Shown here: piece after piece, positions 53,390 through 61,098 of the stretch
Position numbering within the stretch: position 1 is the first letter of the stretch
Layout: every line of letters starts with the position of its first letter
Made by a program: the position numbers and the translations under genes
Assembly: GCA_020723285.1 (NCBI GenBank)
Contig: DYJE01000007.1
Coordinates: 62,001-126,000, forward strand
DNA from: Desulforapulum autotrophicum
Lineage (GTDB): Bacteria; Desulfobacterota; Desulfobacteria; Desulfobacterales; Desulfolunaceae
Reading direction: 5' to 3'
Length of the DNA: 64,000 nt
The notes under the pieces: generated by a model
What the model saw: only the letters and a program-made list of their open reading frames with translations
Database searches by the model: none
What the model was told of the DNA's origin: nothing

Positions 53390-54820
53390 ATGAAAAACAC
53401 GGAACTGAGTCCTCCGAAAACGAAAATCGTCTGCACCATCGGCCCGTCCTGCGACAGCGCCGACAAGATCAGAACCCTCATCGAAAAAGGAATGAACGTG
53501 GCCCGGCTGAATTTTTCCCACGGAAGCCACGAGGAGCACCTCGAAAAAATCAGGACCATCCGTCAGGTGGCGGAAGACATGGGACGCTCCATCGCCATTC
53601 TCCAGGATCTGTGCGGTCCGAAAATCAGGGTGGGCAAGGTTCTGGACCCCGGTATTCAGCTCAAGGCGGGAGAACGGCTGATCCTGACCAGCGACGACAT
53701 GATGGGTGAAGGGAACCGGGTTTCGGTGTCCTACAAACCCCTTCCTTCGGAAGTGAAGGTGGGCGACATCATCCTTCTGGCCGACGGTATGATGGAACTG
53801 GTGGTTACGGCGACCAGCGCCACCGACATCGAATGCGACGTGATCATCGGCGGGACTCTCACATCGAACAAGGGCATCAACCTGCCCAGCGGAACCATCA
53901 AGGCCCCGTCCCTCACGGAAAAAGACCGGGCAGACCTGGCTTTCGGCATCGGACAGGATGTGGATTACATCGCTCTGTCTTTTGTGCGTTCGGAAGAGGA
54001 CGTGAAGGAACTGAAAACCATTATCCGCAAGTCCGGGAAAGCCATTCCCGTGGTGGCGAAAATCGAGAAGCACGAGGCCATCAAAAACATCGACGCCATT
54101 CTCGCCGCCACCGATGCGGTGATGGTGGCCCGAGGGGATCTTGGGGTTGAGATTCCCCTTGAAAAAGTGCCCGAACTCCAGAAAATGATCGTGCGGAAAT
54201 CCAATGAAAAAGGAAAGCCGGTGATCGTGGCCACCCAGATGTTGAGGTCCATGGTGGATTCGCCACGGCCCACCCGCGCCGAAGCCAACGACGTGGCCAA
54301 TGCGGTTCTGGACGGAGCCGACGCCGTGATGCTGTCCGAGGAAACCGCCAGCGGCCGCTACCCGTTTGCGGCGGTGGAATACATGGTCAAAATCATTCAG
54401 AACGCCGAAGTGGAATACCCGCACCCCCGGCACCTGAAACTCAGGAATACCGACAGCTCGGTGTCTCAGTCCGTGGCCTACGCCTCCTGCGTGCTGGCGG
54501 AACACCTTAACGCTTCGGCCATCGTGGCCTCCACCAAATCCGGGTTCACGGCCAAACAGATTTCACGGTTCAGGCCCAGCTCCCTTATTGTGGCTTTGTC
54601 GCCGGACAAAGGGGCGTTACGTGAACTCGCCCTTTACTGGGGCTGCTACCCCGGCCTTGTGGACGTCCCGAAAAACACCGACGACATGATCGAAAAAGTG
54701 GCCGATTCCGCCGTTGAAACCGGCTGGGTGAAAAAAGGCGATCTTATCGTCATCACCGCCGGTCATCCGGTGTGGGTGGAAGGAACGACGAACATGATGA
54801 AGGTGAAGCGGCTTCAGTGA
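53390..54820 (+). CDS. pyk: Pyruvate kinase
   Basis: The 476-residue enzyme starts MKNTELSPPKTKIVCTIGPS. The core motifs ARLNFSHGSHEEH, LQDLCGPKIRVG, VDYIALSFVRS, KIEKHEAIKNIDAI, MVARGDLGVEIPLEKVP and KPVIVATQMLRSM are intact, as is the allosteric C-terminal domain. It converts PEP and ADP to pyruvate and ATP. ATG 53381 is possible, but AAGGAG is only one base away from it; 53390 has good spacing. It ends the lspA-lgt-holA-pyk row. Confidence 0.95.
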   Translation: MKNTELSPPKTKIVCTIGPSCDSADKIRTLIEKGMNVARLNFSHGSHEEHLEKIRTIRQVAEDMGRSIAILQDLCGPKIRVGKVLDPGIQLKAGERLILTSDDMMGEGNRVSVSYKPLPSEVKVGDIILLADGMMELVVTATSATDIECDVIIGGTLTSNKGINLPSGTIKAPSLTEKDRADLAFGIGQDVDYIALSFVRSEEDVKELKTIIRKSGKAIPVVAKIEKHEAIKNIDAILAATDAVMVARGDLGVEIPLEKVPELQKMIVRKSNEKGKPVIVATQMLRSMVDSPRPTRAEANDVANAVLDGADAVMLSEETASGRYPFAAVEYMVKIIQNAEVEYPHPRHLKLRNTDSSVSQSVAYASCVLAEHLNASAIVASTKSGFTAKQISRFRPSSLIVALSPDKGALRELALYWGCYPGLVDVPKNTDDMIEKVADSAVETGWVKKGDLIVITAGHPVWVEGTTNMMKVKRLQ

Positions 54821-54828
54821 ACAAGATC

Positions 54829-54858
54829 TTGACCCATGACCTGTTTAAGGACTATATT
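54829..54858 (+). promoter_or_regulatory. Promoter of the toxin-antitoxin pair
   Basis: TTGACC (54829-54834) and TATATT (54853-54858) with an 18-base spacer, starting only nine bases beyond the pyk stop. Confidence 0.6.
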
Positions 54859-54895
54859 CAGTCATCGTTTGCACATATATTATGGAGATGTTGAC

Positions 54896-55174
54896 ATGAA
54901 ACTGTCGAGCCAGGTCAAACCGATCAGCTACCTGAAAGCCCATGCGGCTGAAATCATCAGCCGCTTATCCGACCATGAGGAGGTGCTTGTCATCACCCGG
55001 AACGGAGAAGCCAAAGCGGTGATTCAGGGGATTGAGCATTTTGAAAAAACCCAGGAGACCCTTGTGTTGCTCAAAATGCTTGCCCTTGGAAACAGCCAGA
55101 TTGAATCGGGCAAGGTGCAACCAGTCGGCGACGTCATCCGTAAACTTCGGGACAGCAAGGTCTCTCCTTCATGA
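54896..55174 (+). CDS. Phd/YefM-family antitoxin
   Basis: The 92-residue protein begins MKLSSQVKPISYLKAHAAEI and contains the Phd/YefM pattern SRLSDHEEVLVITRNGEAKAVIQGIEHFEK, a DNA-binding N-terminal domain followed by a toxin-neutralising tail. The start at 54896 has GGAG about ten bases upstream; the open frame upstream is not conserved. It overlaps the toxin gene by four bases. Antitoxins of this type bind their own promoter together with the toxin. Confidence 0.92.
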   Translation: MKLSSQVKPISYLKAHAAEIISRLSDHEEVLVITRNGEAKAVIQGIEHFEKTQETLVLLKMLALGNSQIESGKVQPVGDVIRKLRDSKVSPS

Positions 55175-55497
55175 CGTGGTCTGTTTTCTTGACAGACGAT
55201 GCCGCCCGTGACCTTTCGGATATTTACGCGAATATTGCCCGCCATGATTCACCGGGAAAAGCGGACCATGTTCTTCAGAACATTGAAAAAATTTTGGACA
55301 GCCTTTCTGAATCCCCTGAACGGGGAGCCTTTCCAAAAGAACTTCTGGGTCTTGGCATCAGGGATTTTCGAGAGCTGTTTTTCAAGCCATACCGGATGAT
55401 TTACCGGATTATCGAAAAGCATGTTTACGTCCTTGTCATCGCCGACGGCAGGCGGGACATGGCCACCCTTCTCGAAAGACGGCTTCTTCAGGGGTGA
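55171..55497 (+). CDS. RelE/ParE-family toxin
   Basis: The 108-residue protein (MTWSVFLTDDAARDLSDIYA...) has the RelE/ParE fold: DAARDLSDIYANI, KILDSLSESPERGAFPKEL, RELFFKPYRMIYRI and VLVIADGRRDMATLLERRL. The C-terminal RRD/ERR stretch is ParE-like, so either ribosome-dependent mRNA cleavage or gyrase inhibition is possible. It is coupled to the antitoxin by an ATGA overlap. Confidence 0.92.
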   Translation: MTWSVFLTDDAARDLSDIYANIARHDSPGKADHVLQNIEKILDSLSESPERGAFPKELLGLGIRDFRELFFKPYRMIYRIIEKHVYVLVIADGRRDMATLLERRLLQG

Positions 55498-55805
55498 GGG
55501 AGGTAGATGGGGTCCACAGTCGATGTTATCAGCGGGTGGACAAACCATGAATGTGGGTAAAACGGCAATGTTATCGTAGGTCGGGTTCTGCAAACCCGAC
55601 AAATAGGCCCGATCCATAAAATAATCGGACAGCCGTTTCAGAGCGATGTTCACATTGTGGTGAGGGCCTAATGTCAGATGGAGATGGAGTACGCCGAGTG
55701 AAAAGGATGGAGCCCGTTGTCGGCTTTCGTGCCTCAATCGCGACCCGCGAGAGTTTGTTTTTAGTTTACAGATCGTCTTTTCAAACAGAATAAAGGACCA
55801 TGTTC
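55498..55805. other. Intergenic gap with hairpin repeats
   Basis: 308 bases without a gene. A clear hairpin repeat lies at 55575-55609 (CGTAGGTCGGGTTCTGC then AAACCCGACAAATAGG) and a degenerate copy at about 55716-55745. The right end is A+T rich and should hold the promoter of the ParB-like gene. Confidence 0.7.
55575..55609. repeat. GTCGGGTT/AACCCGAC hairpin repeat
   Basis: GGTCGGGTT and AACCCGAC pair around CTGCA, with the family's leading CGTA and trailing AAATAGGCC. Confidence 0.8.
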
Positions 55806-56540
55806 ATGGAAGTCACGGAAATCGACATTGCCGACATCCGCATCGAGCGGCCATTTTCCATTTTTTTCCCCATCAACGACGACACCCTGAGCGCCATCAG
55901 GATCGACATGAAGACCAACGGGTTCGACGCCGGGTTTCCCCTCATTGTCTGGAAGGAACAGAAAATTCTGGTGGACGGCCACACGCGGTATATTTCGGCC
56001 AGGGACATGGGGGTCACGCGGGTGCCGGTGCTGTTTAAGGAATTTGAAAACGAGGACGACGCCGTGCTTTACGCCTTCCACATCCAGCGGAACCGGCGGA
56101 ACCTGACCGACGACAACATCCTGCGCTGCCTTGAGGTTCTGGACAAGATCAGCGCCAAAAAACCTGCGGATTCTCCGAAGCCCCGAGCGGAAAAGAAAGA
56201 GTCCGTGGAGCGCATGGCCAGGGAACTGGGCACCAGCAAAAGCAAAATCGAAAAAGCCCGGAAGATCATCGAGGAAGGTTCCGAGGAAATCCGGGAGGCG
56301 GTGGAAAGCGGCAGGAAAACCATCAACAAGGCGTACAACGACATCAAAACCCAGCAAAGGGACAGCGGGGAATTGAAGGGGGCCACCACAACCGGTCTTG
56401 CCTCGGACGCCCGTTACAACAAGACCCTCAAAGCCCTTCACAGCGAGATCCTTTTTTTAAGGGACGAGGGCTGGACCCAGATTCCAAGGGACCGGGTCCT
56501 TTCGGACCTGGAAGACCTCATCGCCCGGATTGACGGATAA
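55806..56540 (+). CDS. ParB N-terminal domain protein (orphan)
   Basis: The 244-residue protein starts at ATG 55806, eight bases after AAAGGA. Residues about 5-95 form a ParB/Srx-like domain with LVDGHTRYISARDMG (the GxxR nucleotide-binding box in the GHTR form) and FHIQRNRRNLTDDN. Residues about 130-185 form a helix-turn-helix-like segment (LGTSKSKIEKARKII, SGRKTINKAYNDI). The C-terminal 50 residues are novel. There is no parA or dimerisation domain, so it is not the chromosome-partition ParB; phage- and plasmid-type proteins look like this. It precedes hrpB after 16 bases. Confidence 0.82.
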   Translation: MEVTEIDIADIRIERPFSIFFPINDDTLSAIRIDMKTNGFDAGFPLIVWKEQKILVDGHTRYISARDMGVTRVPVLFKEFENEDDAVLYAFHIQRNRRNLTDDNILRCLEVLDKISAKKPADSPKPRAEKKESVERMARELGTSKSKIEKARKIIEEGSEEIREAVESGRKTINKAYNDIKTQQRDSGELKGATTTGLASDARYNKTLKALHSEILFLRDEGWTQIPRDRVLSDLEDLIARIDG

Positions 56541-56556
56541 CGAAGGCGGAACCGCC

Positions 56557-59139
56557 ATGGAAAACCCCGACGATTCCACCAGGCATCTGCCCATTTTCGA
56601 GCATATCCCCGCCGTGCGCAAAGCCCTTGAAGAAAAGGGGCGCGCCGTGGTGGCGGCGGCCCCCGGTGCGGGGAAAACAACCGGAATTCCCCTTGCCCTT
56701 CTCGATGAACCTTTCCTTAAAGACAAGAAAATCCTGATGCTGGAGCCCCGGCGTCTGGCCACACGGATGGCGGCGGCGCGTATGGCCGAGCTTCTGGGCG
56801 AACCCTTGGGGAAAACTGTGGGATATCAGATCCGGAACGAGCGGGTCGCCGGACCCGGCTGCCGGATCATGGTGATGACTGAAGGGATCCTCACCCGGAA
56901 AATCCAGAACGATCCCGAACTCGACGGTGTGGGGCTGGTGATTTTCGACGAGTTTCACGAACGGAACATCCAGACCGATCTGGGGCTGGCGCTGTGTCTG
57001 GATATTGCCGGATCCCTCAGGCCCGATCTTAAAATCCTGGTGATGTCCGCCACCGTGGACACGGACAGCGTGGCCGGTCTTCTGGGTCAGGCCCCGGTGA
57101 TATGCTCTGAAGGGGTCTGTTATCCCGTTGAAACCATTTACAGAAAATGGAAGGCCCCGGAACGGTCTTCCGCCGTGAACGTCAAGGACTGTGCGGCCCA
57201 GGTGGTAAAGGCCCTTGAACATCACGACGGCGACATTCTCGTGTTCCTTCCCGGAGCCGGAGAGATCCGGGCGCTTAACGACCTTCTGTCAGGCATGGTC
57301 AACGGGGCTTTTGTCCGTGTGCATCCCCTTTACGGCAATCTGGATAAAAAAGAACAGGACGCGGCGGTCCGGCCTTCGGAAACGGGATTCCGCAAAGTCG
57401 TTCTGGCCACGTCCATTGCCGAAACCTCCCTCACCATAGAGGGGGTCACGGTGGTGATCGATTCGGGTTTCATGCGTGTTCCACGGTATTATTCCGGCTC
57501 TTCCATGGGGCGCCTCGAAACATGGCCTGTTTCACGGGCGTCGGCAGACCAGAGACGGGGACGGGCGGGACGGCTGGCACCGGGCGTCTGTTACCGGATG
57601 TGGGCCGAGGAGGACAACGCCCTTCATCCCGAGTTCAACACCCCGGAAATCCTTCAGGCTGATTTGACGGGACTGGTTCTTGAACTGGCGCTCTGGGGCG
57701 TTCGCGAACCCGACACTCTTTCATGGCTCGACAGCCCACCCTATGGGCCGTATGTCCAGGCGCAGGACCATTTAAAAAAAATCGGGGCGGTGGACGGTGG
57801 AGGCCGGATCACCGCCCACGGAAAGTCGCTTTCTGCGCTGGGACTTCATCCCCGGTGGGGGCATATGCTGGTGTCAGCGAAGAAAATGGGCATGGGTTCT
57901 CTCGCCTGCCATCTTGCGTCGTTGATCGGGGAAAGAGATTTCATACTTTCAAGTGACCGTGAGCGTCCTTCGGATGTCCGTTTGCGACTCGCTGTGCTGC
58001 GGGGTGCGAAAAACGGGGAAATCACCGGAGATGAAGAGACAAGAGGCCTTGCCGTCAACCGGGGAACGGTCACGCAGGTTCTTCGGAATGCCGAAAAACT
58101 TGAAAGGGATTTGGGCATCACGCCGTCGACCATAGAGCCGGAAAACGCCGGAAGACTTCTGGCCTGGGCTTATCCCGAGCGCATCGCCATGGCGGTGAAA
58201 GGGGCTCACGGCGTGTTCAAGATGGCGTCCGGTTCGGCGGTTTATGTTTCGGAATCTGATCCGCTTTCCTTGGAATCCATGATCATCTGCGTCGATCTCG
58301 ACGGACGGCGGACACGGGCGAAAGTTTTTCTGGCAGCCCCATATTCCATGGAACTTATAGAAGACGATTTCAGCCACGCCATCACGCGAAGTCAGGTTCT
58401 GGAGTGGGACAGCGGCTCCCGTTCCGTGTTGTCGGTGATCCGGCAGTCTTACGAAAATCTGGTGCTCCGGTCCGAGATTTCGGATCACGCCGACCCCCAG
58501 GCGGTCAGGGTGCTGATGATGGACAGGATTCGAAAGGAAGGACTTGACGTTCTTCCCTGGACGCCGTCTCTTCTGGATTTGAGAGCAAGGGCCTTGTTTG
58601 TCCGGCATGCCTCTGCTTCGGAGGACTTTCCCGATCTCGGCGAGCAGGCCCTTGAGTCAAGTCTGGAACGCTGGCTGGAACCCTTCCTCGACGGCGTCCG
58701 GTCGTTCAATCAGCTGAAGAAAATCGATCTCACCTCGGCCGTCATGAACCTTCTGTCGTGGGACGCCCGGAAAAAACTGGACGAACTGGCCCCCACCCAT
58801 CTTACGGTCCCCAGCGGTTCCCGCATTCCCCTGGATTACCGGGTGGTGGACAATAAACTTCACACCTCGCCGGTTCTGAATGTGCGGCTTCAGGAAATGT
58901 TCGGATGCCTCGAAACGCCGAGGGTCGCAGGCGGACGTGTGCCGGTGACGGTCCAGCTTCTGTCTCCGGCGGGACGGGTGATGCAGGTGACGAAGGATCT
59001 TGCGAGTTTCTGGAAAAACACCTATGAACAGGTTAAAAAGGATCTCAAAGGGAGGTATCCGAAACATTACTGGCCCGATGATCCTTACAGCGCCACAGCC
59101 ACCAGCAGGACAAAGAAACATATGGACAAAAAACCATGA
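56557..59139 (+). CDS. hrpB: ATP-dependent helicase HrpB
   Basis: The 860-residue DEAH-type helicase has Walker A AAAPGAGKTTGIPL, a DEFH box (FDEFHERN), the SAT motif MSATVDTDS, and motif VI region SADQRRGRAGRLAPGVCYR, followed by the helicase-associated and HrpB C-terminal domains. The DEFH box is typical for the HrpB branch. HrpB is an RNA helicase-like protein of unclear role in bacteria. The frame opens with TTG at 56530, but ATG 56557 (MENPDDST) is more likely. It overlaps the EEP gene by four bases. Confidence 0.93.
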   Translation: MENPDDSTRHLPIFEHIPAVRKALEEKGRAVVAAAPGAGKTTGIPLALLDEPFLKDKKILMLEPRRLATRMAAARMAELLGEPLGKTVGYQIRNERVAGPGCRIMVMTEGILTRKIQNDPELDGVGLVIFDEFHERNIQTDLGLALCLDIAGSLRPDLKILVMSATVDTDSVAGLLGQAPVICSEGVCYPVETIYRKWKAPERSSAVNVKDCAAQVVKALEHHDGDILVFLPGAGEIRALNDLLSGMVNGAFVRVHPLYGNLDKKEQDAAVRPSETGFRKVVLATSIAETSLTIEGVTVVIDSGFMRVPRYYSGSSMGRLETWPVSRASADQRRGRAGRLAPGVCYRMWAEEDNALHPEFNTPEILQADLTGLVLELALWGVREPDTLSWLDSPPYGPYVQAQDHLKKIGAVDGGGRITAHGKSLSALGLHPRWGHMLVSAKKMGMGSLACHLASLIGERDFILSSDRERPSDVRLRLAVLRGAKNGEITGDEETRGLAVNRGTVTQVLRNAEKLERDLGITPSTIEPENAGRLLAWAYPERIAMAVKGAHGVFKMASGSAVYVSESDPLSLESMIICVDLDGRRTRAKVFLAAPYSMELIEDDFSHAITRSQVLEWDSGSRSVLSVIRQSYENLVLRSEISDHADPQAVRVLMMDRIRKEGLDVLPWTPSLLDLRARALFVRHASASEDFPDLGEQALESSLERWLEPFLDGVRSFNQLKKIDLTSAVMNLLSWDARKKLDELAPTHLTVPSGSRIPLDYRVVDNKLHTSPVLNVRLQEMFGCLETPRVAGGRVPVTVQLLSPAGRVMQVTKDLASFWKNTYEQVKKDLKGRYPKHYWPDDPYSATATSRTKKHMDKKP

Positions 59140-59900
59140 CAACGCCTTTCACGTTTACCGTCATGACAGTGAATCTCCGGTTCGGCCTGGCCGAGGACGG
59201 GGCCAACGCCTGGGACAGGAGGAAAACAGCCTATCCCTCTCTTTTTGCGGACCATGCTCCGGATTTGGTCGGGGTTCAGGAAGCCAATGATTTTCAGACA
59301 GAGTATCTGGCCGGCATTTTAGGCGGCTACGGGCATATCGGAGACCGGGTGGAATCGGAAGATCCGCCGCCTCCGGGCTGGCAGGACAACATTATTTTTT
59401 TCAGGAAATCCTGGATGTTGAGGACGTTCAAACATTTTTACCTGAGCGACACCCCCGAGGTCCCGAGCCAGTTTCCTGAAAGCCGCTGGCCCCGGCAGTG
59501 CACCATCGGGCATTTCGAAAACAGCGGCCGGTCACTGATCCACGTCAACACCCATTTTGATTTTGCGGAGTCGGTTCAGGAACGGAGCGCGGGTGTGTTA
59601 ATCGATCTTCTTGCCGGCTTTCCTTCAGGGCTTCCCACCCTCATCACCGGAGATTTCAACACGAGCCCCGGCACCCGGACGTATGAGACGTTCATGGAAG
59701 AAGGGTTCATCGACCCTTTCGCGAACCGCCACACATCCACCTTCCACGGGTTTACGGGCAAAGACCTGGGAGGCCACATCGACTGGATTCTCTACCGGGG
59801 TGGCATGAAAAACACGGGCTGCCGGATCGTTCACGCCTCGTACAACGGCATTTATCCTTCCGATCATTACCCCGTGACCGCAGTGTTCGAGATGGAATGA
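59136..59900 (+). CDS. Endonuclease/exonuclease/phosphatase (EEP) family protein
   Basis: The 254-residue protein shows the EEP fold in order: VMTVNLRFG, LVGVQEANDFQ (catalytic Glu), IHVNTHFDF, TLITGDFNTSPG (Asp/Asn) and IDWILYRG ... YPSDHYPVTAVF (terminal SDHxPV). All catalytic residues are present. No signal peptide is seen. Members cleave phosphodiesters of nucleic acids, lipids or inositol phosphates. Translational coupling to hrpB suggests an RNA or nucleic acid substrate, which is inference. Confidence 0.9.
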   Translation: MTTPFTFTVMTVNLRFGLAEDGANAWDRRKTAYPSLFADHAPDLVGVQEANDFQTEYLAGILGGYGHIGDRVESEDPPPPGWQDNIIFFRKSWMLRTFKHFYLSDTPEVPSQFPESRWPRQCTIGHFENSGRSLIHVNTHFDFAESVQERSAGVLIDLLAGFPSGLPTLITGDFNTSPGTRTYETFMEEGFIDPFANRHTSTFHGFTGKDLGGHIDWILYRGGMKNTGCRIVHASYNGIYPSDHYPVTAVFEME

Positions 59901-59906
59901 ACACGT

Positions 59907-60254
59907 CTATGAATCAGGCGGGACTGCACCGGGGCGGTTCGGCCTTGTTTTTTTCTCTTCGATATGGAAATGATCGTTCAACCTCATGGTTCTAAGAAGT
60001 TTGTACACGTCATGGGGTGTGTTGACGATCTTCAGCTTGCCCCCCACCTTCCCAACCGAATTGTATGCGGCAATGATCACGCTGATTCCCGAGGAATCCA
60101 CCATTTCCACATCCTCAAAATCAATGACAAGTTCAGTCATTTCGTTATGGACCAGGGCGATCAGTTCCGTTTTGAATTCGCCGCATGTGCTGGCGACGAT
60201 ATCCTTTTCCGGTTTGATGGTGACGCTGTTTTTTTCAAAAAAAACAAGACTCAT
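59907..60254 (-). CDS. STAS-domain anti-sigma-factor antagonist-like protein
   Basis: The 115-residue protein starts at ATG 60254 (MSLVFFEKNSVTIKPEKDIV). The STAS core ELVIDFEDVEMVDSSGISVIIAAYN contains the phosphorylatable serine pair, as in SpoIIAA-type antagonists. The last 15 residues are a Pro-rich tail. It lies downstream of a response regulator on the same strand across a strong hairpin, and next to a chemoreceptor, which suggests a partner-switch signalling module. No anti-sigma kinase is visible here. A GTG at 60290 within the hairpin is a less likely start. Confidence 0.88.
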   Translation of the reverse strand: MSLVFFEKNSVTIKPEKDIVASTCGEFKTELIALVHNEMTELVIDFEDVEMVDSSGISVIIAAYNSVGKVGGKLKIVNTPHDVYKLLRTMRLNDHFHIEEKKTRPNRPGAVPPDS

Positions 60255-60276
60255 GGCCCGACTCTTTTCCGTGTCC

Positions 60277-60300
60277 GGAAGGCCTCTCACGAGGCCTTCC
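60277..60300 (-). promoter_or_regulatory. Perfect hairpin between response regulator and STAS gene
   Basis: GGAAGGCCTC (60277-60286) and GAGGCCTTCC (60291-60300) pair perfectly around TCAC. No T run follows on the minus strand, so it is more likely a processing or stability element or attenuator than a full terminator. Confidence 0.6.
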
Positions 60301-60315
60301 AGGCGCGATCAGGGG

Positions 60316-60879
60316 TTAAATGACATTTCCGATCATCTGGCCGATCAGCATGGATTCCATGGGCGACCCTGCATAAGTCATGAATTTTCCATGGCAGTCG
60401 CAGCAGATGTGTTCCGTGAACTGATCAAACCGGAGTTCATGGCTGATTTCATCATGACCACACAGGCCACAGACGTGATGGCATTCTTTCAAGGATTTTT
60501 CGGCGACCTTCACAAAAATTTTGTCGTGGTGGATCGTCGTTGCCATGATCTGGTGTTCCAGTTCGTCATTGTCCCAGGGTTTCATCATGACCCGGTCGAT
60601 GTGGTGATCGTCCGTCATGTCTCGTGGTGTATAGCCTGTCAGCATGATCCGCAGGCTGCGCTGGGAAATGGTTTTCGCCCTGGAAAGAAAATCGGATCCA
60701 TGGATGAGCGGCATGCGCTGGTCCGATATGATGATGTGGGGTTTGATTTTTTTTAATGAATTGAGGGCGTTCACAGGGGAATGAAACGGAACGAAATGAT
60801 AGCGGCTGTTTCTGAACAGACGACCCAGGGAACTCAGAACATGTTCTTCGTCATCCACGGCCATAATAATGGTCTGCAT
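60316..60879 (-). CDS. Response regulator with cysteine/histidine-rich C-terminal domain
   Basis: The 187-residue protein starts behind AAGGAGG. The receiver domain (residues 1-120) has the acidic DDEE pocket, the phospho-acceptor Asp in IIISDQRMP, the Thr in IMLTGYT and the Lys in MMKPWDN. The C-terminal 60 residues contain ECHHVCGLCGHDE and HICCDCHGKFM, enough Cys and His for a zinc-ribbon-like or heme/metal-binding fold. No DNA-binding, GGDEF or HD-GYP output domain is present. The downstream STAS gene probably belongs to the same signalling unit. The sensor kinase is not in the window. Confidence 0.88.
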   Translation of the reverse strand: MQTIIMAVDDEEHVLSSLGRLFRNSRYHFVPFHSPVNALNSLKKIKPHIIISDQRMPLIHGSDFLSRAKTISQRSLRIMLTGYTPRDMTDDHHIDRVMMKPWDNDELEHQIMATTIHHDKIFVKVAEKSLKECHHVCGLCGHDEISHELRFDQFTEHICCDCHGKFMTYAGSPMESMLIGQMIGNVI

Positions 60880-61032
60880 TTAACCTCCTTGCTAAAGGGT
60901 TTATGGATACGAAGGCATCGCATCAACACGCATTACAACAAAGGAAAACGCACGTCCGGCCAAAGATGACTGCCTCATAAATACATATCGGCACAGTTTC
61001 GGTGAAATGAAGGGAAATATAATCAGAAAACA

Positions 61033-61078
61033 TTGATTTTCCCGATTCCAGATCGATGACCCGGAACGGGAGAATCAA
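61033..61078 (-). terminator. Possible terminator of the chemoreceptor gene
   Basis: A long imperfect inverted repeat (TTGATTTTCCCGATTCC against GGAACGGGAGAATCAA) with a 13-base loop lies just beyond the chemoreceptor stop. On the minus strand it is followed by TGTTTTCTG only, so termination is plausible rather than clear. Confidence 0.5.
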
Positions 61079-61098
61079 CACCACCAGGAAAATCGGAG

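Noticed and set aside
51244-53559. 771-residue open frame on the minus strand opposite lgt and holA
   Set aside because: It is antisense to two well-identified genes, has shadow-like His/Gly/Phe-rich composition and no domain; long antisense frames are expected at this base composition.
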